Source: Cichorium intybus
Taxonomy: Eukaryota > Streptophyta > Magnoliopsida > Asterales > Asteraceae
Length of the DNA: 64,000 bases
Assembly (NCBI GenBank): GCA_023525715.1
Contig: CM042016.1
Coordinates: 61,727,882-61,791,881 of the forward strand
Direction of reading: 5' to 3'
Position 1 is the stretch's first letter, and every line of letters begins with the position of its first letter. Shown here piece by piece: positions 11,401-22,439 of this stretch. Both the position numbers and the translations under genes were made by a program. The notes under the pieces were generated by a model. The model was given only the letters and a program-made list of their open reading frames with translations, was not told where the DNA came from and did not search any database.

Positions 11401-14400
11401 GATATGGATTCGCATAGTACATTGTTCTAAGGATAATTCTGGTATAATAAAATATTTTTCTTTTAAAACATGATTGTTTTAATTATCCTCGAAATGTTGT
11501 GTGAATGTGTTAATGGCATAAATGGTAATAACTTGAATGTTGATACATCTAATGAGATTGGATTTATAAATTATGTTCCTTATGATTGTTAAAGTGAGTT
11601 TTATGAGAATCACTTCACCCAAAGGTCCAGTTGGACAGGACTTTAGAATTATTTGACTTAGAGTCACATGACGAATTGAGTGCTTAATAAAATTAATTGT
11701 GGCAAGAAATGAATCACCCAAAGATCCAATGGATATGATTTTGGAATCAATTGACTTGGAGTCAGGTGATGATTGCATGTCTTGAACAATATTAACAAAG
11801 TCATAAATTTACATAGAGATGTAAAAGACCTTAAGATTTTGAGCAACAGACACATAAGTTATTGTGTATTGCTCGAATCTTCAGACAGAACACGATTAGT
11901 TATACTTCATGATATTTGCCAAATAGTTTGACAAATATGGCTTCGCTTATCGAAATAAGCGATTGATTCGAACCTTGAAGTGTTCAAGGATTTCAAAGGA
12001 AGTATAAGATCAACAGAACCTGAGTGACAACATAGAATGAGAAAATGTTTCACAGTTTATCCTCTTTCAAGAACATTAATGGTTATAATGTGTCTTAGGG
12101 AAGACGATGGAGCATTGACCAAAACAGTTTTGATCCTCGATGTATAAGATACATTTCTGATTAGTATTTCAATGAATTGAATATTCAACCAGTCAGACCG
12201 TAGAAACCATATTCCGACCATATCTTAGACTAAGTAGCTTATGCCGACACTGTCTGAAATGTAAATTTGGGATCCTCCCACTAGTACATAGAAAGTCCAG
12301 GGTCATGTAGCATTCGTCTGAATCTCATGAGAAGCCTGAAACTGATCAGCAATCTCGTTTCATTGGCCATCCCGGTTATCCTTTGAAAGAAGAGTCCTTT
12401 TAGAAAGAACTCAAGTTCTAAGAAAACAGTTGGAGTAAGAATAATCTTGAATGAGTTCAGGGATTAGCCAAGTGAAAGAACCTTTAGTCACCACTGGGCC
12501 TTGACCAGGAATCAGATTCCTGTTAAACCTGACATACCCTCTCTTCGCTTAACCAGCAGTATTGGTCACCATCATAAGGAGTTATGATATGGGTGACATA
12601 CCGATTAGTGGTAAAACACTAAAGATGGTTCGGATAAGTAATCCGACTACTGGAAGCATTGGTGAGCCCGATTCTTGCCAAATAAGAGATCCTTAGCGCG
12701 CCACACAGTCTATATGACAGTTTGATTGATTTTACAACTGGTCTAAAAACCAGTGGCAGTATTTGAATCATCAAAAGAATGGAACATAGAAATGTACTTA
12801 CAGAACATCTAGTTGAATGAGTCATCACTTATAGTCAAGCAATTGATTCCGAGAGAAGCACTCTCAATAGAAGATGTAATCCGAGAGGATTCTGCGTGGC
12901 ATAGTCTAAGTCGTTAGTAGAGCGTGTGTGGTTTACCGGCACACTAATAGGGACTCACATAGAGCTTGCCATTACAAAAGGTACATGGCCCCGGGATTCG
13001 TCTCATGGGCATCTCACAAGAAAGGATATTCGGATTCTCAAAATAGGCCAAAAGGTTTGGATTTTGTGAATAGCCTGAATGATTCCCATTAATATGTCAG
13101 AAAGGTTTGGATTTCGGTCTCGTAAAATGTGCCAAAAGTTCTGGATTTTGTGAATAGTCTAAAAGAGTCATATAAGCATGTCAAAGCCAGTAGGAGTATT
13201 GTTGTTATCTGCTATCACATGTATGTGGGTTACGTACTGGTTCTACGAAACGTCTCTTATCATTACAAAGTCGAATGACTTGGTGTTAAGAAACGGTTCG
13301 TTATGAAAGACTTTAAGAGATACAACATACACAGATGGTTGTGAACATTTATTAGATGGATCAGAATTCTGCCAATATGATCTTGATGAGGTTCAAGATG
13401 CATAACCCCAGGAAAAGAGTTTCCTATCATTGCAAAGTGTGATGACTTGGCATGAAAGAAATAAAGAAGGTGCAACATACTCACATAGTTCACAAACATC
13501 TATAGGATAAATGAAACTGACAGTATAGACCTAGCCATTGAGAATATGATCTTGATGAGATTCAAGATGCATAAGAAAGAGTCTCCGAAAGGAAATAGTT
13601 TTCGGAAGTCATGACACAAGGATTATTGGTAATCTTTGGATTCCAAATGGGTTTGGAATGAGATTATATCAGGTTCCACGAGCCTCTTGGACCAATCAGA
13701 AGTGTTATGAACATATCCTGATGACTTGATGCTTAGAGCATAATAAGTTGGATTCAGGATATGACCTGGCTGAGAGTACTAAATGGATTTTGAACACACG
13801 TGAAAAAATCATTGGGTAATGATTAGGGTAAATGATTTGAATGGAGTTTCAAATCAGTAACTGTTTACACCAGGACGTGGTGCTATAGCATTTCATGGTA
13901 AAGAGTTTCGTTGGCTTCTGATGGAGCGCGTGTGGTCCACCGGCACATCACGATACCTCGAAATAGTCTTAGGGTGCAATCATGTAGACTAAAGACCCCG
14001 AGAACCATGGGTAGTCACAATACACATCACCAGAATGGAGTTGTGAGAGAGAAAGACAGAATGACAAATTGAGATATCATTGGAAGAGTATCCGATTGGA
14101 TTATCTGCAATAAAGTGTATAAGTGTTAGACACTTGGATACATAGAAAGAGTGAAAAGGTCATAGACATAGATATAAAAGGCTTGAATTGAACGTTTAAA
14201 AGAAAATAAGAAATCGATAATAGTTATGATAAATCCAACTTGGTGATTACCTCGTGAATACTTGGTAATAAGCAGGAGTAGCTGCCAGTCAGATTTTATG
14301 TTTTGATTTTGCATGTTTTACTTCCCGAATAATTTGATTATTCGAAAGGTCCACAATCGCTCATACTTTGGGAAGTAAGTATTGAATCAAGACTGTCATG

Positions 14401-15042
14401 AATTGGTTTTTAGATTGTCTAAGGAGGTACGCATTGCAATAAGATTGCTGCAACGTTCATGAGTACTTGGAAATGCATATTTGAGTATTGGATAAACCCA
14501 CGCTCAATAGATTGCTTCATGGATTACATCAAAAGCAATGTTGAGAGGATAATATCTTATGATCTTGAAGTGGAGAGATATGAGTTATAATTTACAAGGC
14601 GGTTGTTCATTGATAATACGAAAACGCATCGGTAACTCGATGTTATAAAACGTGTTGTTTTGAGTGATTTGTCTGGTAAAAGATATAAGCATATGAGTCG
14701 AAGTTTATTCGTCCCTTGACTTTGACGGGAAACAGATATCTGTAGGCCTCTCGATGATTTTGAAGTTGACTAAAGTGCTGGCCAGCCAGGACTGAATTGA
14801 TGTGTTCAATTAGAAGTCTAAAAGTCATATGCAAAATAGGAAATTTAAAAAAAAGTGTGTCAGACAGAGATTGATGTCAATCCATATCTCATGTCTGAAA
14901 ATATCTTGTTGGACGGAGGATCATCTGATCACTTATCTATGGACAGAACTGACTGGGTCAGAGTTCAACAGCAGTTTCTAGGAAGCTACAGTTTGCTGAT
15001 TAATTAGAGGTTAAATTGGTAATTATAGTCATAGACTTATCC
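11400..15042 (+). pseudogene. C3 pol remnants and post-pol region, heavily decayed
   Basis: Short integrase traces are visible (about 12280-12330, a fragment like the VQGHVAFV region). From about 12613 it parallels C4 (from 17541) with shared words GGTAAAACACTAA, GGAAGCATTGGTGA and AAAAACCAGTG. Two more copies of the TGGAGCGTGTGTGG module lie at 12913-12948 and 13920-13950. From 14305 the sequence equals the C1 post-pol region. No usable ORF anywhere. Confidence 0.6.
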
Positions 15043-15053
15043 AAGTGGGAGAC
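15043..15053 (+). promoter_or_regulatory. C3 polypurine tract
   Basis: AAGTGGGAGAC directly ahead of the LTR start TGTTGGATT. The same tract precedes the C4 LTR at 19815-19825. PPTs prime plus-strand DNA synthesis. Confidence 0.85.
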
Positions 15054-15831
15054 TGTTGGATTAGGTGTCTATGTCATGACTAATAATTTGTATTTACCTA
15101 ATTAATAGTAGCAAAGTCCATTTGGGTTGCCCTCATAGCTGGAGGTTTGGTAGAAAGTTCGGTAGAGAGAAATGTTGATTTATTATGTGATTAATAAATC
15201 AACAGAAATTAAATATATGGTTTGTTAATATATTAATGTGATAATATATTAATTAGAAACTATATTAATTAGTTAGAAATTAATCTGGAATTAATTAGAT
15301 TTAATTTGGTGATTAATTTAATTAATTAAAAGTGCAGGGACTGAAACTGTAATTATTCAATAATTGAGTAAGTGATAGTTATAGTAAACCAAGTGACCAC
15401 GAAATTATGTATGGGATAATACATAATTTCGATGATAATAAGTTAGGATAAATAGATTTGAATTGTACGATAAAGGCTTATCTTATTTGAATTCAAAAAG
15501 GTTTATCTCTAAAGGCTTATCTGGTTATCAGTTGGAACCTATAAATAGGGAGCCCCATGTACACCATTTGGCACGACTTTTGACTCTATTTTCTCTCTAA
15601 ATTTCGTGACCTACCTCCCTAGCTTGGGTGTGATCTCATTTGAGGCAGGACACTTGTGCTGCTTAGCTTGCAAGAAACAACTAAAGGTTAGTTTATCTGA
15701 TTTATTCTTTTAGTTAACTTTTGTTTGGTCTTTAGGAATTAGTTACATGTTCAAAGTAAGAAAACATAGATCCAATCTAGGTTGCATGTGAACTTAGGGA
15801 TTTAGTTCATAGATTTGCAGAAAACCTAACA
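15054..15831 (+). repeat. C3 3' LTR
   Basis: 778 bp, TGTTGGATT to CCTAACA. It carries the TTTGGGTTGCCCTCATAG box near 15119, a TATA box at 15540-15547 and a 3' part identical in layout to the C3 5' LTR fragment. Similar to solo LTR S1. Five bases after it are TGTTC. Confidence 0.93.
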
Positions 15832-16172
15832 TGTTCTACTCATTCACTCTTGAACATCCGAAGGATTACACAACTCCCACAATTATCTTTGATGATCCGA
15901 AGATAGTTCACATGCAATGTTTTAGACATTTATGATGTTAACAGAGACAAACATTCTTTTGAATTAATTGACTGTTAACGTTAGATAACCACGATAGAGA
16001 AAATCTCGCAAAAAGATATGACGGTTGCATTTCACCTTTTTCAAATTCATGATGACTGACACAAGGACGGTTCTGTTTTTGCAGTGTGAGTGGGACGTTA
16101 ATAAGCTGACGTGGCATACCCTTAGTGGATCCTTTCAACACGTGGATTAAATAGCATTAGGACCACAATCAG
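15832..16172 (+). other. C2 post-pol spacer, right part
   Basis: Non-coding. It contains GATCCGAAG words typical of C2 and, at 16085-16165, a segment that resembles the region upstream of the accessory ORF in C8 (minus strand, about 44160-44225). No ORF of note in this orientation. Confidence 0.5.
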
Positions 16173-16180
16173 TATAAAAA
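16173..16180 (+). promoter_or_regulatory. Possible internal promoter TATA box of C2 accessory ORF
   Basis: TATAAAAA, 109 bp upstream of the accessory ORF ATG (16289). A pyrimidine-rich leader (CTCTCACCCC, CCTCTCTGC, CATCTTCTTCAATC) lies between them, as in a plant 5' UTR. This fits separate transcription of the downstream ORF. It is an inference; a chance TATA in AT-rich DNA is possible. Confidence 0.4.
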
Positions 16181-16288
16181 CCTCTCACCCCGTCTATTCA
16201 AATCTTTACGTGTACAAACCATTCGAATCCTCTCTGCAAAAACCCTCTCAAACCCTTACAGCTCATCATCTTCTTCAATCGCTCATCA

Positions 16289-17538
16289 ATGGCTTTCACT
16301 GTTGAATTTCCATTCCAGTTCTCAAGAATCAATTGGCGAACCTCTACCTTCGCGAAGATGCAAAACTCTACCCAAAACTGATCGACGCACTGGTTGAATG
16401 CCTCAAGCAATCAGTCCTTGCTCATGCCCTAACATATACCCCCTCTGTTCCTGCAACTCTTGTTCATCGAGCACATTACACCTCTGTTGCTTTCCTTGAG
16501 GCTAATAATGAAGTTCAATATGTTCATTATGAAGTACTCAATGCTCATAACACCACAAAGCGAGTCCAATTGTCCAAATCTCGATTCGCGAAAGCTCTGC
16601 ATCTACCAATCGTTGAAAAGCCCTTTGTGCCCACTGTTGAACAACTCGTTGACATGTTCAATGAGATGGGCTATGAACCAAAACTCAGATGGCATCGTTC
16701 CTTAGTCTGATTCATGGCATTCCTCATTCTTGGAGGCATTGGAAGTTTTAAGAAGAAGCATCTCCCTGACTTATGGAAATACTTCTTTGGTATTTTCTTT
16801 CACTGCTTGTCTGGAAGAACTTCTAGGCAAGACTCTGCAAGTCAAACTTTCCTGAGCCTTCTGTATGGTGTTTACCATGACATTGAAGTTGATTATGCTT
16901 CAATTCTTTGGGCGGATTTTTATGCATACATCAACCATTCGGAAAAGGGGACTGAAATCTCCAATGCTAGATTTTGGGCGATGGTTGTTCATGAACAATA
17001 TCAACGAACAGGTTGTATTTATGACCCTGATCTTCCTAGCATGAGGTATTATTTCATTACTGTTCCTGTTGTTGATGAAAACTCTTCGGAGTTCTGTGCT
17101 CAAATTCCTCATGAGATGCTGAAGAAAGTTTCTCTAGACAATGATGTGGTCAATATGTATCGTTCCACCCTGACCATTCCATATACCACTCGCCCAACAA
17201 AACCAGCAGTTATCACAAAAGCTCCCTCAAAGTCTAAAGGGAAGAAGAAAGTTACCGGAGGACCAAGTTGTTCGAAGGTTGTCAAGAAAATGAAGGCTTC
17301 GGAACAAACCCTAGTGAAAAGAACCCAACCGAAGCGAACCAAGAAAGAAGTGATAGTTGATGATCCTTCAGACTTAGAGAACACCTTGTTCGAAGAGATG
17401 CATGGTGAAGAAGAAGAAGAACACCAGTCCTCACCCATTCATGATACAAGACCACCTTCTCCTCACCCTACAACAGCTCCTCTAACCTCCACCATCACCT
17501 CAGAACAAATCACAACTACCATTCCCCTTACCCATTAA
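16289..17538 (+). pseudogene. C2 accessory (env-position) ORF, frameshifted and truncated
   Basis: About 415 codons downstream of pol. ATG at 16289, a one-base indel near 16330, then one frame to 17538 with a single TGA at 16708-16710. The middle contains SRFAKALHLP and MGYEPKL, then a DYASILWADFYAYI segment and ARFWAMV. The C-terminal third is basic (KSKGKKK, KRTKKE) followed by an acidic EEEEEHQ patch and a Pro/Ser/Thr-rich tail. No signal peptide or clear transmembrane helix is evident. The same blocks occur in C8 (39792-43696, minus strand). Its place matches the envelope-like ORF of some Sireviruses; biochemical function unknown. The 3' end is probably cut by the C4 junction. Confidence 0.7.
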
Positions 17539-17749
17539 TGGTAAAACACTAAGCTGGTACAGATGAGCAGTCCAACTACATGGAAGCATTGGTGATCCCA
17601 GTTACTGCAAAATAAGAGAGCATGAAAGGACGAGACTCGAACTATGTGCTAGTTTGACGAATTTTACACCTGCCATAAAAACCAGTGTGAGTGATTGAAT
17701 CATCAAACGAAATCGACATAAATAGAAATGTACTTACATTCAAAGCGAG

Positions 17750-17910
17750 ACTGGTTGAGTGGGGCAATGCTCAGAGTCTGTAAAGATATCATTTCCTGTA
17801 AAGCTGAGAATAAGTCTATAAAGATATCATCAAAAGATGAGAATATGTCTGTAAAGCTGAGAATAAGTCTGTATAGATATCATTTTCTGTAACCGCACTT
17901 CGTGACTCAT
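17750..17910 (+). repeat. Short diverged repeats in C4
   Basis: GTCTGTAAAGATATCAT, GTCTATAAAGATATCAT and GTCTGTATAGATATCAT occur within 120 bp, with AAAGCTGAGAATAAGTCT repeated between them. This is a small irregular tandem array, probably slippage inside the decaying element. Confidence 0.65.
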
Positions 17911-18021
17911 AGCAAGATTGGATGATCTGAATCATTTTCCTTAAATGGAAAACACTAGGGTTGCATGTAAGGCACAACCAAGAGGTTTTGAACATGCCAA
18001 TATATCTAAAGAAAAAAGTAC

Positions 18022-18237
18022 ATGGCTCAAAAGATTCATCTGGAAGAATCTAACGGGTACCTCGCAAGACAGGATCTTTGTAGTCACAAATTATGCCAAG
18101 TGTTTAGATTTTGTGAAAGCATGAAAGAGTCCTATAATTATTTCAAGGCTAGTGGGAGTATTATCTTAATCTACATATCAACGTATGTCGATGACATACT
18201 ACTTAAAGGAAACATCTCATATTGTTACAAAGTGTAA
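18022..18237 (+). pseudogene. C4 reverse transcriptase fragment
   Basis: About 70 codons containing YNYFKASGSI and a catalytic YVDDILL motif, with flanking RT sequence out of frame or missing. It ends at TAA 18235-18237. A relic of the palm domain of a copia RT. Confidence 0.75.
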
Positions 18238-19814
18238 TTACTTGGCTTTAAGAAATGATTTGCTATAAAAGGACTAAAGGAGATACAACATACTCACGTG
18301 GTACAAGCATCTATAAGATAGATAAAGACGACTGTAGATACTTAGACAGTTTTAAGTATGTTCTTAAGGAAATTCTAGATACATGACTTCGAGAAAACAG
18401 TTTCTATAAGTTATGACACATGATTAATGGGTAATCCTCTAATACTGAAGAAGTTCAGAACGATATGAGTCGGATCCTATGGGCTTTGACTATTGGATCG
18501 ATCATAAGTGTCATGAACTTATCCTGATAACTTGGGTTCTTGGAGCATAATAAGTTCAACTCAGGACACAACATGACAAAGGTCACAAGACGAATTATTA
18601 AAGCACGCATAAGAAATCATAGAGTTATGACTGGGGTGAATGTAATAATAAATTCAAAAGAGTCTCAAATTTAAAATTATTCGCATCAACTGATGGTATT
18701 AAAAGACTTCATGGTCGAAGAGGTTCATCGGTATCTTGATGGCTTGTCCTCAACAGCATAAACACCTTGAAATGTTTTGGACCTCAAGTGTGCAGTCATT
18801 ATGAATAAGGAACCCAAGAACCATGAGAATTCGAAATACATACTTAGGGAATACCACTCTATTGAGTTAGGAGAGAAAACTAACATAACGTATTGAGGTA
18901 TGTTCGGAAGAATGTCCAGTTAGAGTATCTGCAATGGTGTGGACACAAAACAAAATGAAGGTCATTTTGGCTATATAGACAAATAAAATATTAATTATAA
19001 GTTTAAAATAACCATGAAACATGTAACAGTATTATAACATATCTGATTTGGTGATTATCTTGTGGAGACTTGGTAATAAGCTGGATGGCTACCTTTCAGA
19101 TCATTCTAACATTGTTTTTCACTTTAGCATGTTTGGAACCCACTTCCCGAGTGATTAAGTTACTTAAACTTCCACAGTCGGTCCTACTCTTGAAAGCAAG
19201 TAGTGATTTAATACTGTCATGAGTGTCAGTAGATTGCCTATAGTGATTAGACATGGCATGGTGATTGCAACTAACCCTCATGAGTACTTAATAGAGATTC
19301 AAGTATTAGAACAACCCGCACCTAGAAATTGCTTCATGGATTTAGTCACGAGTAATCTAGGATGATAATGTCTTTTATTCTTCAGACCAAGATGCATGAG
19401 GGATTTGTATAATGAGTTTGTCATACATCGGCTTTCAAAAATGGTATGTAGTTAAAGTCTATATATTCCTTCTGCACTAACTAGGAGAAGCGATGTCCGT
19501 GGGCCCCTCGATGATTTGATGTTGGCACCAAAATGGTCGGTCGGGCTCTGACTAGATTGATGTGTTTGATTAAGTAGTCTGATTTGGTCATCATAAATCT
19601 CTATCGGGAAATAGAATTTGAACTTTTGGGAATTGATCCTTCTCAATATCCCGAGTTTATAAAAGGATATATTGTAGACCAGAGGGATAATTGATCTCTT
19701 ATCTAAGGGTCGTCTCATGGCCATAGTTTTATCATAGTTTGGCAGTTGCATTGGATGTTACACTCTCTACATATTATCTGAAAGTATCAGGCCACAAAAG
19801 TTGACGACATGTCC

Positions 19815-20443
19815 AAGTGGGAGACTGTTGGAAATGTGTACGTGTCATCAACTGTGGTGATGTTTCTAATAATAGCAAAGTCTTATTTGGGTTGCCCTCA
19901 GGGCCAGTAAAAAAAATCAGTAACATAAATGAAAGAGGATTGACCAGTTTATTAATTAATTGAGAAATTAATTAATCAGAAACTAGATCAAGAATTAATT
20001 GATAAATTAATTGAGAAATTAATTTATAAGAATTAATTAAAGGGTTGGATTGTAATTAATTAATAGATAGAGGCCTTAGGGTGCAACCCTAAGCCATCCC
20101 AACACCTTGAAGGTGCCACCACCTCCAAGATACCCTCCTCCTCCCTCTTTGTTGATTTCTAGTAACCCTCCAAGGGTTCTTTGGATCGACTTCTTCACCT
20201 AAAGAAGTTTCTGTCTGCTTGTTCTTCTAGTGATCTTGGGTGTGAATCAATACACGGATTCTGGTTTGGATCCTTAACATCCAACCACAAGGTATGAATC
20301 GATTTTCAAGTATTGTTGGTGCAACTATTACGAACATATGATCTTGTTATGAACACGTTATGATCTTGCTCAGTTTTTGTTATTTAATCTATTTTATATT
20401 TCGCTGCTGGTATGATTAGTGCTAATCTGTAGAAATCCCAACA
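19815..20443 (+). repeat. C4 polypurine tract and 3' LTR
   Basis: PPT AAGTGGGAGAC (19815-19825) is followed by a 618-bp LTR from TGTTGGAAATG (19826) to AAATCCCAACA (20443). The box TATTTGGGTTGCCCTCAG near 19886 is shared with the S1 and C3 LTRs. No good match to the five bases on the other side can be tested because the 5' end of the element is lost. Confidence 0.85.
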
Positions 20444-20947
20444 CTTAGTTCTGCTAGCTATTGTGTCTTGGTTTTCTCTAATGTTGATCGTAACTGGCAA
20501 TGACAAAGTGAATGTCTACATATGAAATGATGAGTAAGTGGGGTTCATGTATTCAAAGTTTATTTGTTCCTTCTGCCGTAACAGGAGAAGCGATATCCAT
20601 GAGCCCCACAATGATTTGGTGCTGATAACAAATGTATGGCTATAATCAAACTAAATTGATATAGCATCAATACTGCAGTCTGTTGCCATCATCACAAGTC
20701 TATATCGGGAAGCATAATATTGAATGTCTAAGAATGACAGACTATCAATGTTAGACATTCATATAGATAACTTGTAGAACCAGAGAATATTTGATCACAT
20801 GCCTAAGGGTTGTCTCATAGAGTATAAGTATGGTACTTATGTGAGATAACATGCACCATGCTAGATTAGGAATATTAGATCGTATAGTTGTTGCGGACAT
20901 GTGCAAGTGAAAGCTATTGGTTATATGCTCATAGTTACAACAAGTTG

Positions 20948-21042
<95 letters not shown>

Positions 21043-21561
21043 CAAGGTCCTTTTGGGTTACACGCAAGACATGATTTAGCTAAAATCGATCGAAAGTAAA
21101 CGTGATGGACTAATTTTATTAATATATCAAATTACGGTATATTAATTAAAAACTAGATGTGGATAAAGAGCTTAAGTGAAAATGACAATAGTTTGAAATT
21201 TAAAAGCCTTTATCCAAAGCGGGGATAAGATAAGCATGATAAACATTATAAATACCCATCATGATTGGCGAGTTTAGGAAATTTTAACCTAGAATTTTTA
21301 TTCACCCTCCTCCTCCACTAACCTTAGTCGACTTCTCTCATAAACCCTTGAAGAAGGTTACTTGTTTTTCAAGCAACCAGTTGTTCCACTTTATCGGATG
21401 GTGAATCATTGTCTTGGAAGCGACTACATAAGAGGGGGTCTGGTTTGGGCTTGGCTCATCATAGTCATTATAAAGATTAAATCTGAAAATGTATTGCTAG
21501 AACTCCGGTATTTGTTTACAGCTGCAAATGTCACATGCTCTTGTAATCTGAGGTGTGACAC
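20444..21561 (+). mobile_element. C5: copia 3' fragment with diverged LTR
   Basis: 20520-20900 matches the C4 post-pol region (GGAGAAGCGATATCCATGAG, GATGATTTGGTGCTGA-like words). A decayed PPT (CAAGTGAAAGCT) at about 20904 is followed by an LTR-like sequence from about 20914, with CTTTTGGGTTAC at 21050 and a TATA-like ATTATAAATACC near 21248. The LTR's 3' limit is uncertain; 21561 (GTGACACA) is a guess. The compound microsatellite 20951-21042 lies inside it. Confidence 0.55.
20951..21042. repeat. Compound microsatellite (AT)n(GT)n
   Basis: About 32 AT units (20951-21014) followed by about 14 GT units (21015-21042), inside the C5 LTR between two conserved LTR segments. Likely length-polymorphic. 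Confidence 0.97.
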
Positions 21562-22349
21562 AATTTTGTTTTCACTTCCACAATGTATGTTTGTATAGTT
21601 AATGTATCCCACGAATTTTGACTAGTCAAAATCTAAAAATGTCTAAAATATCCGTTACTTACTCATGACTTATAAATATATAAGCTTTTACACCCACATT
21701 GTTTCCTTATTTTTGAACAGTCATAACTCTTACATATTAAACTTGATTTTTGCAAGCTTTATATCATTGGAAATGTGAGAATGTGCTTTACAACTTCTCT
21801 TCCTTACTTTTGTTTCAATATATACATATTTTTCGTTACGAATCCCCAAACACGAGCATTAAGCCTTTTTTGTTACTTTTTACCCATTTTGAATTTGTTT
21901 CTTATATTTTGTTATTTCAAATATTACAATAGTCACCTTAATGACTTTTCCAATCCTTTTTAGATATTTACGTAATAATTTTTGAACATTGCTAAATAAT
22001 TACTTCATAATTTGTCATTTTGTTTGTATGTCTTTAAAACTAAACTATAAATGAAGAAATATATCATAATGACTTAATAAAAGGTCTTATCGCATTAATC
22101 TCTATATTCTACCATCATTGGCCATTTTGCCATTGGATTTAATTCCCATTATACTAAAATTTTAGTCGTCACAAATACAACACTGGATACACATAAAAAT
22201 TAATATTCATCTCCATTGTGAAGTTGAGTATATACATACGCTCATATGCAACATACATTAAACATTGTATTTGTTAATTTTTAATAAAATAATTATTTAT
22301 ATATTAAGATTGGAAAGGAAATAATTGCTTCACACCCGTAAAACGTACA
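21562..22349. other. AT-rich intergenic DNA
   Basis: No gene, RNA or clear mobile element recognised. Long runs of A/T and only short spurious reading frames. It lies upstream of the cysteine-rich peptide gene and would contain its distal promoter. Confidence 0.5.
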
Positions 22350-22357
22350 TATAAATA
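22350..22357 (+). promoter_or_regulatory. TATA box of the cysteine-rich peptide gene
   Basis: TATAAATA, 82-90 bp ahead of the ATG at 22440. This gives a predicted transcription start near 22380 and a leader of about 60 bases, normal for a plant gene. Confidence 0.6.
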
Positions 22358-22439
22358 GAAGTTCTTTTAGAATTGTGGATCATTGAATCCTCTCCATATG
22401 AGAAATAAATAAAAGTAGTCAAAGAGAGAAATCAGCATA

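Larger units (their letters stand above)
8949..15831 (+). mobile_element. C3: Ty1/copia element with degenerate internal region
   Basis: A truncated 5' LTR (8949-9073), a PBS matching initiator Met-tRNA, about 6 kb internal DNA, a PPT and a complete 3' LTR (15054-15831). The two LTRs share 125 bp with about 5 differences (about 4%). The internal region nevertheless has no reading frame above 86 codons and keeps only scattered traces of gag, protease and integrase. Such an element would need proteins supplied in trans. It lies in the post-pol spacer of C2. No target duplication can be tested because the left LTR is truncated. Confidence 0.88.
4465..17538 (+). mobile_element. C2: Sirevirus-like Ty1/copia, host of S1 and C3
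   Basis: C2 is present as three blocks: 4465-5155 (integrase end), 5828-8948 (linker, RT, RNase H, post-pol spacer) and 15832-17538 (rest of spacer and accessory ORF). S1 (5156-5827) and C3 (8949-15831) lie between them. Spacer lengths support the assembly: 7896-8948 plus 15832-16288 is about 1.5 kb, close to the 1.4 kb between RNase H end and accessory ORF start in C8. The right end is lost at about 17538, where C4 begins. The Sirevirus-like label rests on the extra ORF downstream of pol and on RT motifs; it is an inference. Confidence 0.75.
17539..20443 (+). mobile_element. C4: 5'-truncated copia, relative of C3
   Basis: It begins at about 17539 in sequence parallel to C3 position 12613 and runs to a complete 3' LTR (19826-20443). 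Internal DNA is decayed. The only clear coding trace is an RT block around 18140-18210 (FKASGSI and YVDDILLKGN). The post-pol region (19110-19640) is an older relative of the C1/C3 post-pol stretch. PPT and LTR start are intact in sequence. Confidence 0.82.

Noticed and set aside
16333..16335. TTG at 16333 as a start codon for the accessory ORF
   Set aside because: An ATG in good context exists at 16289 in a different frame, separated by one indel; TTG starts are not expected here.
20888..21079. 63-codon frame of alternating Tyr-Ile and Cys-Val
   Set aside because: It is only the translation of the AT/GT microsatellite.
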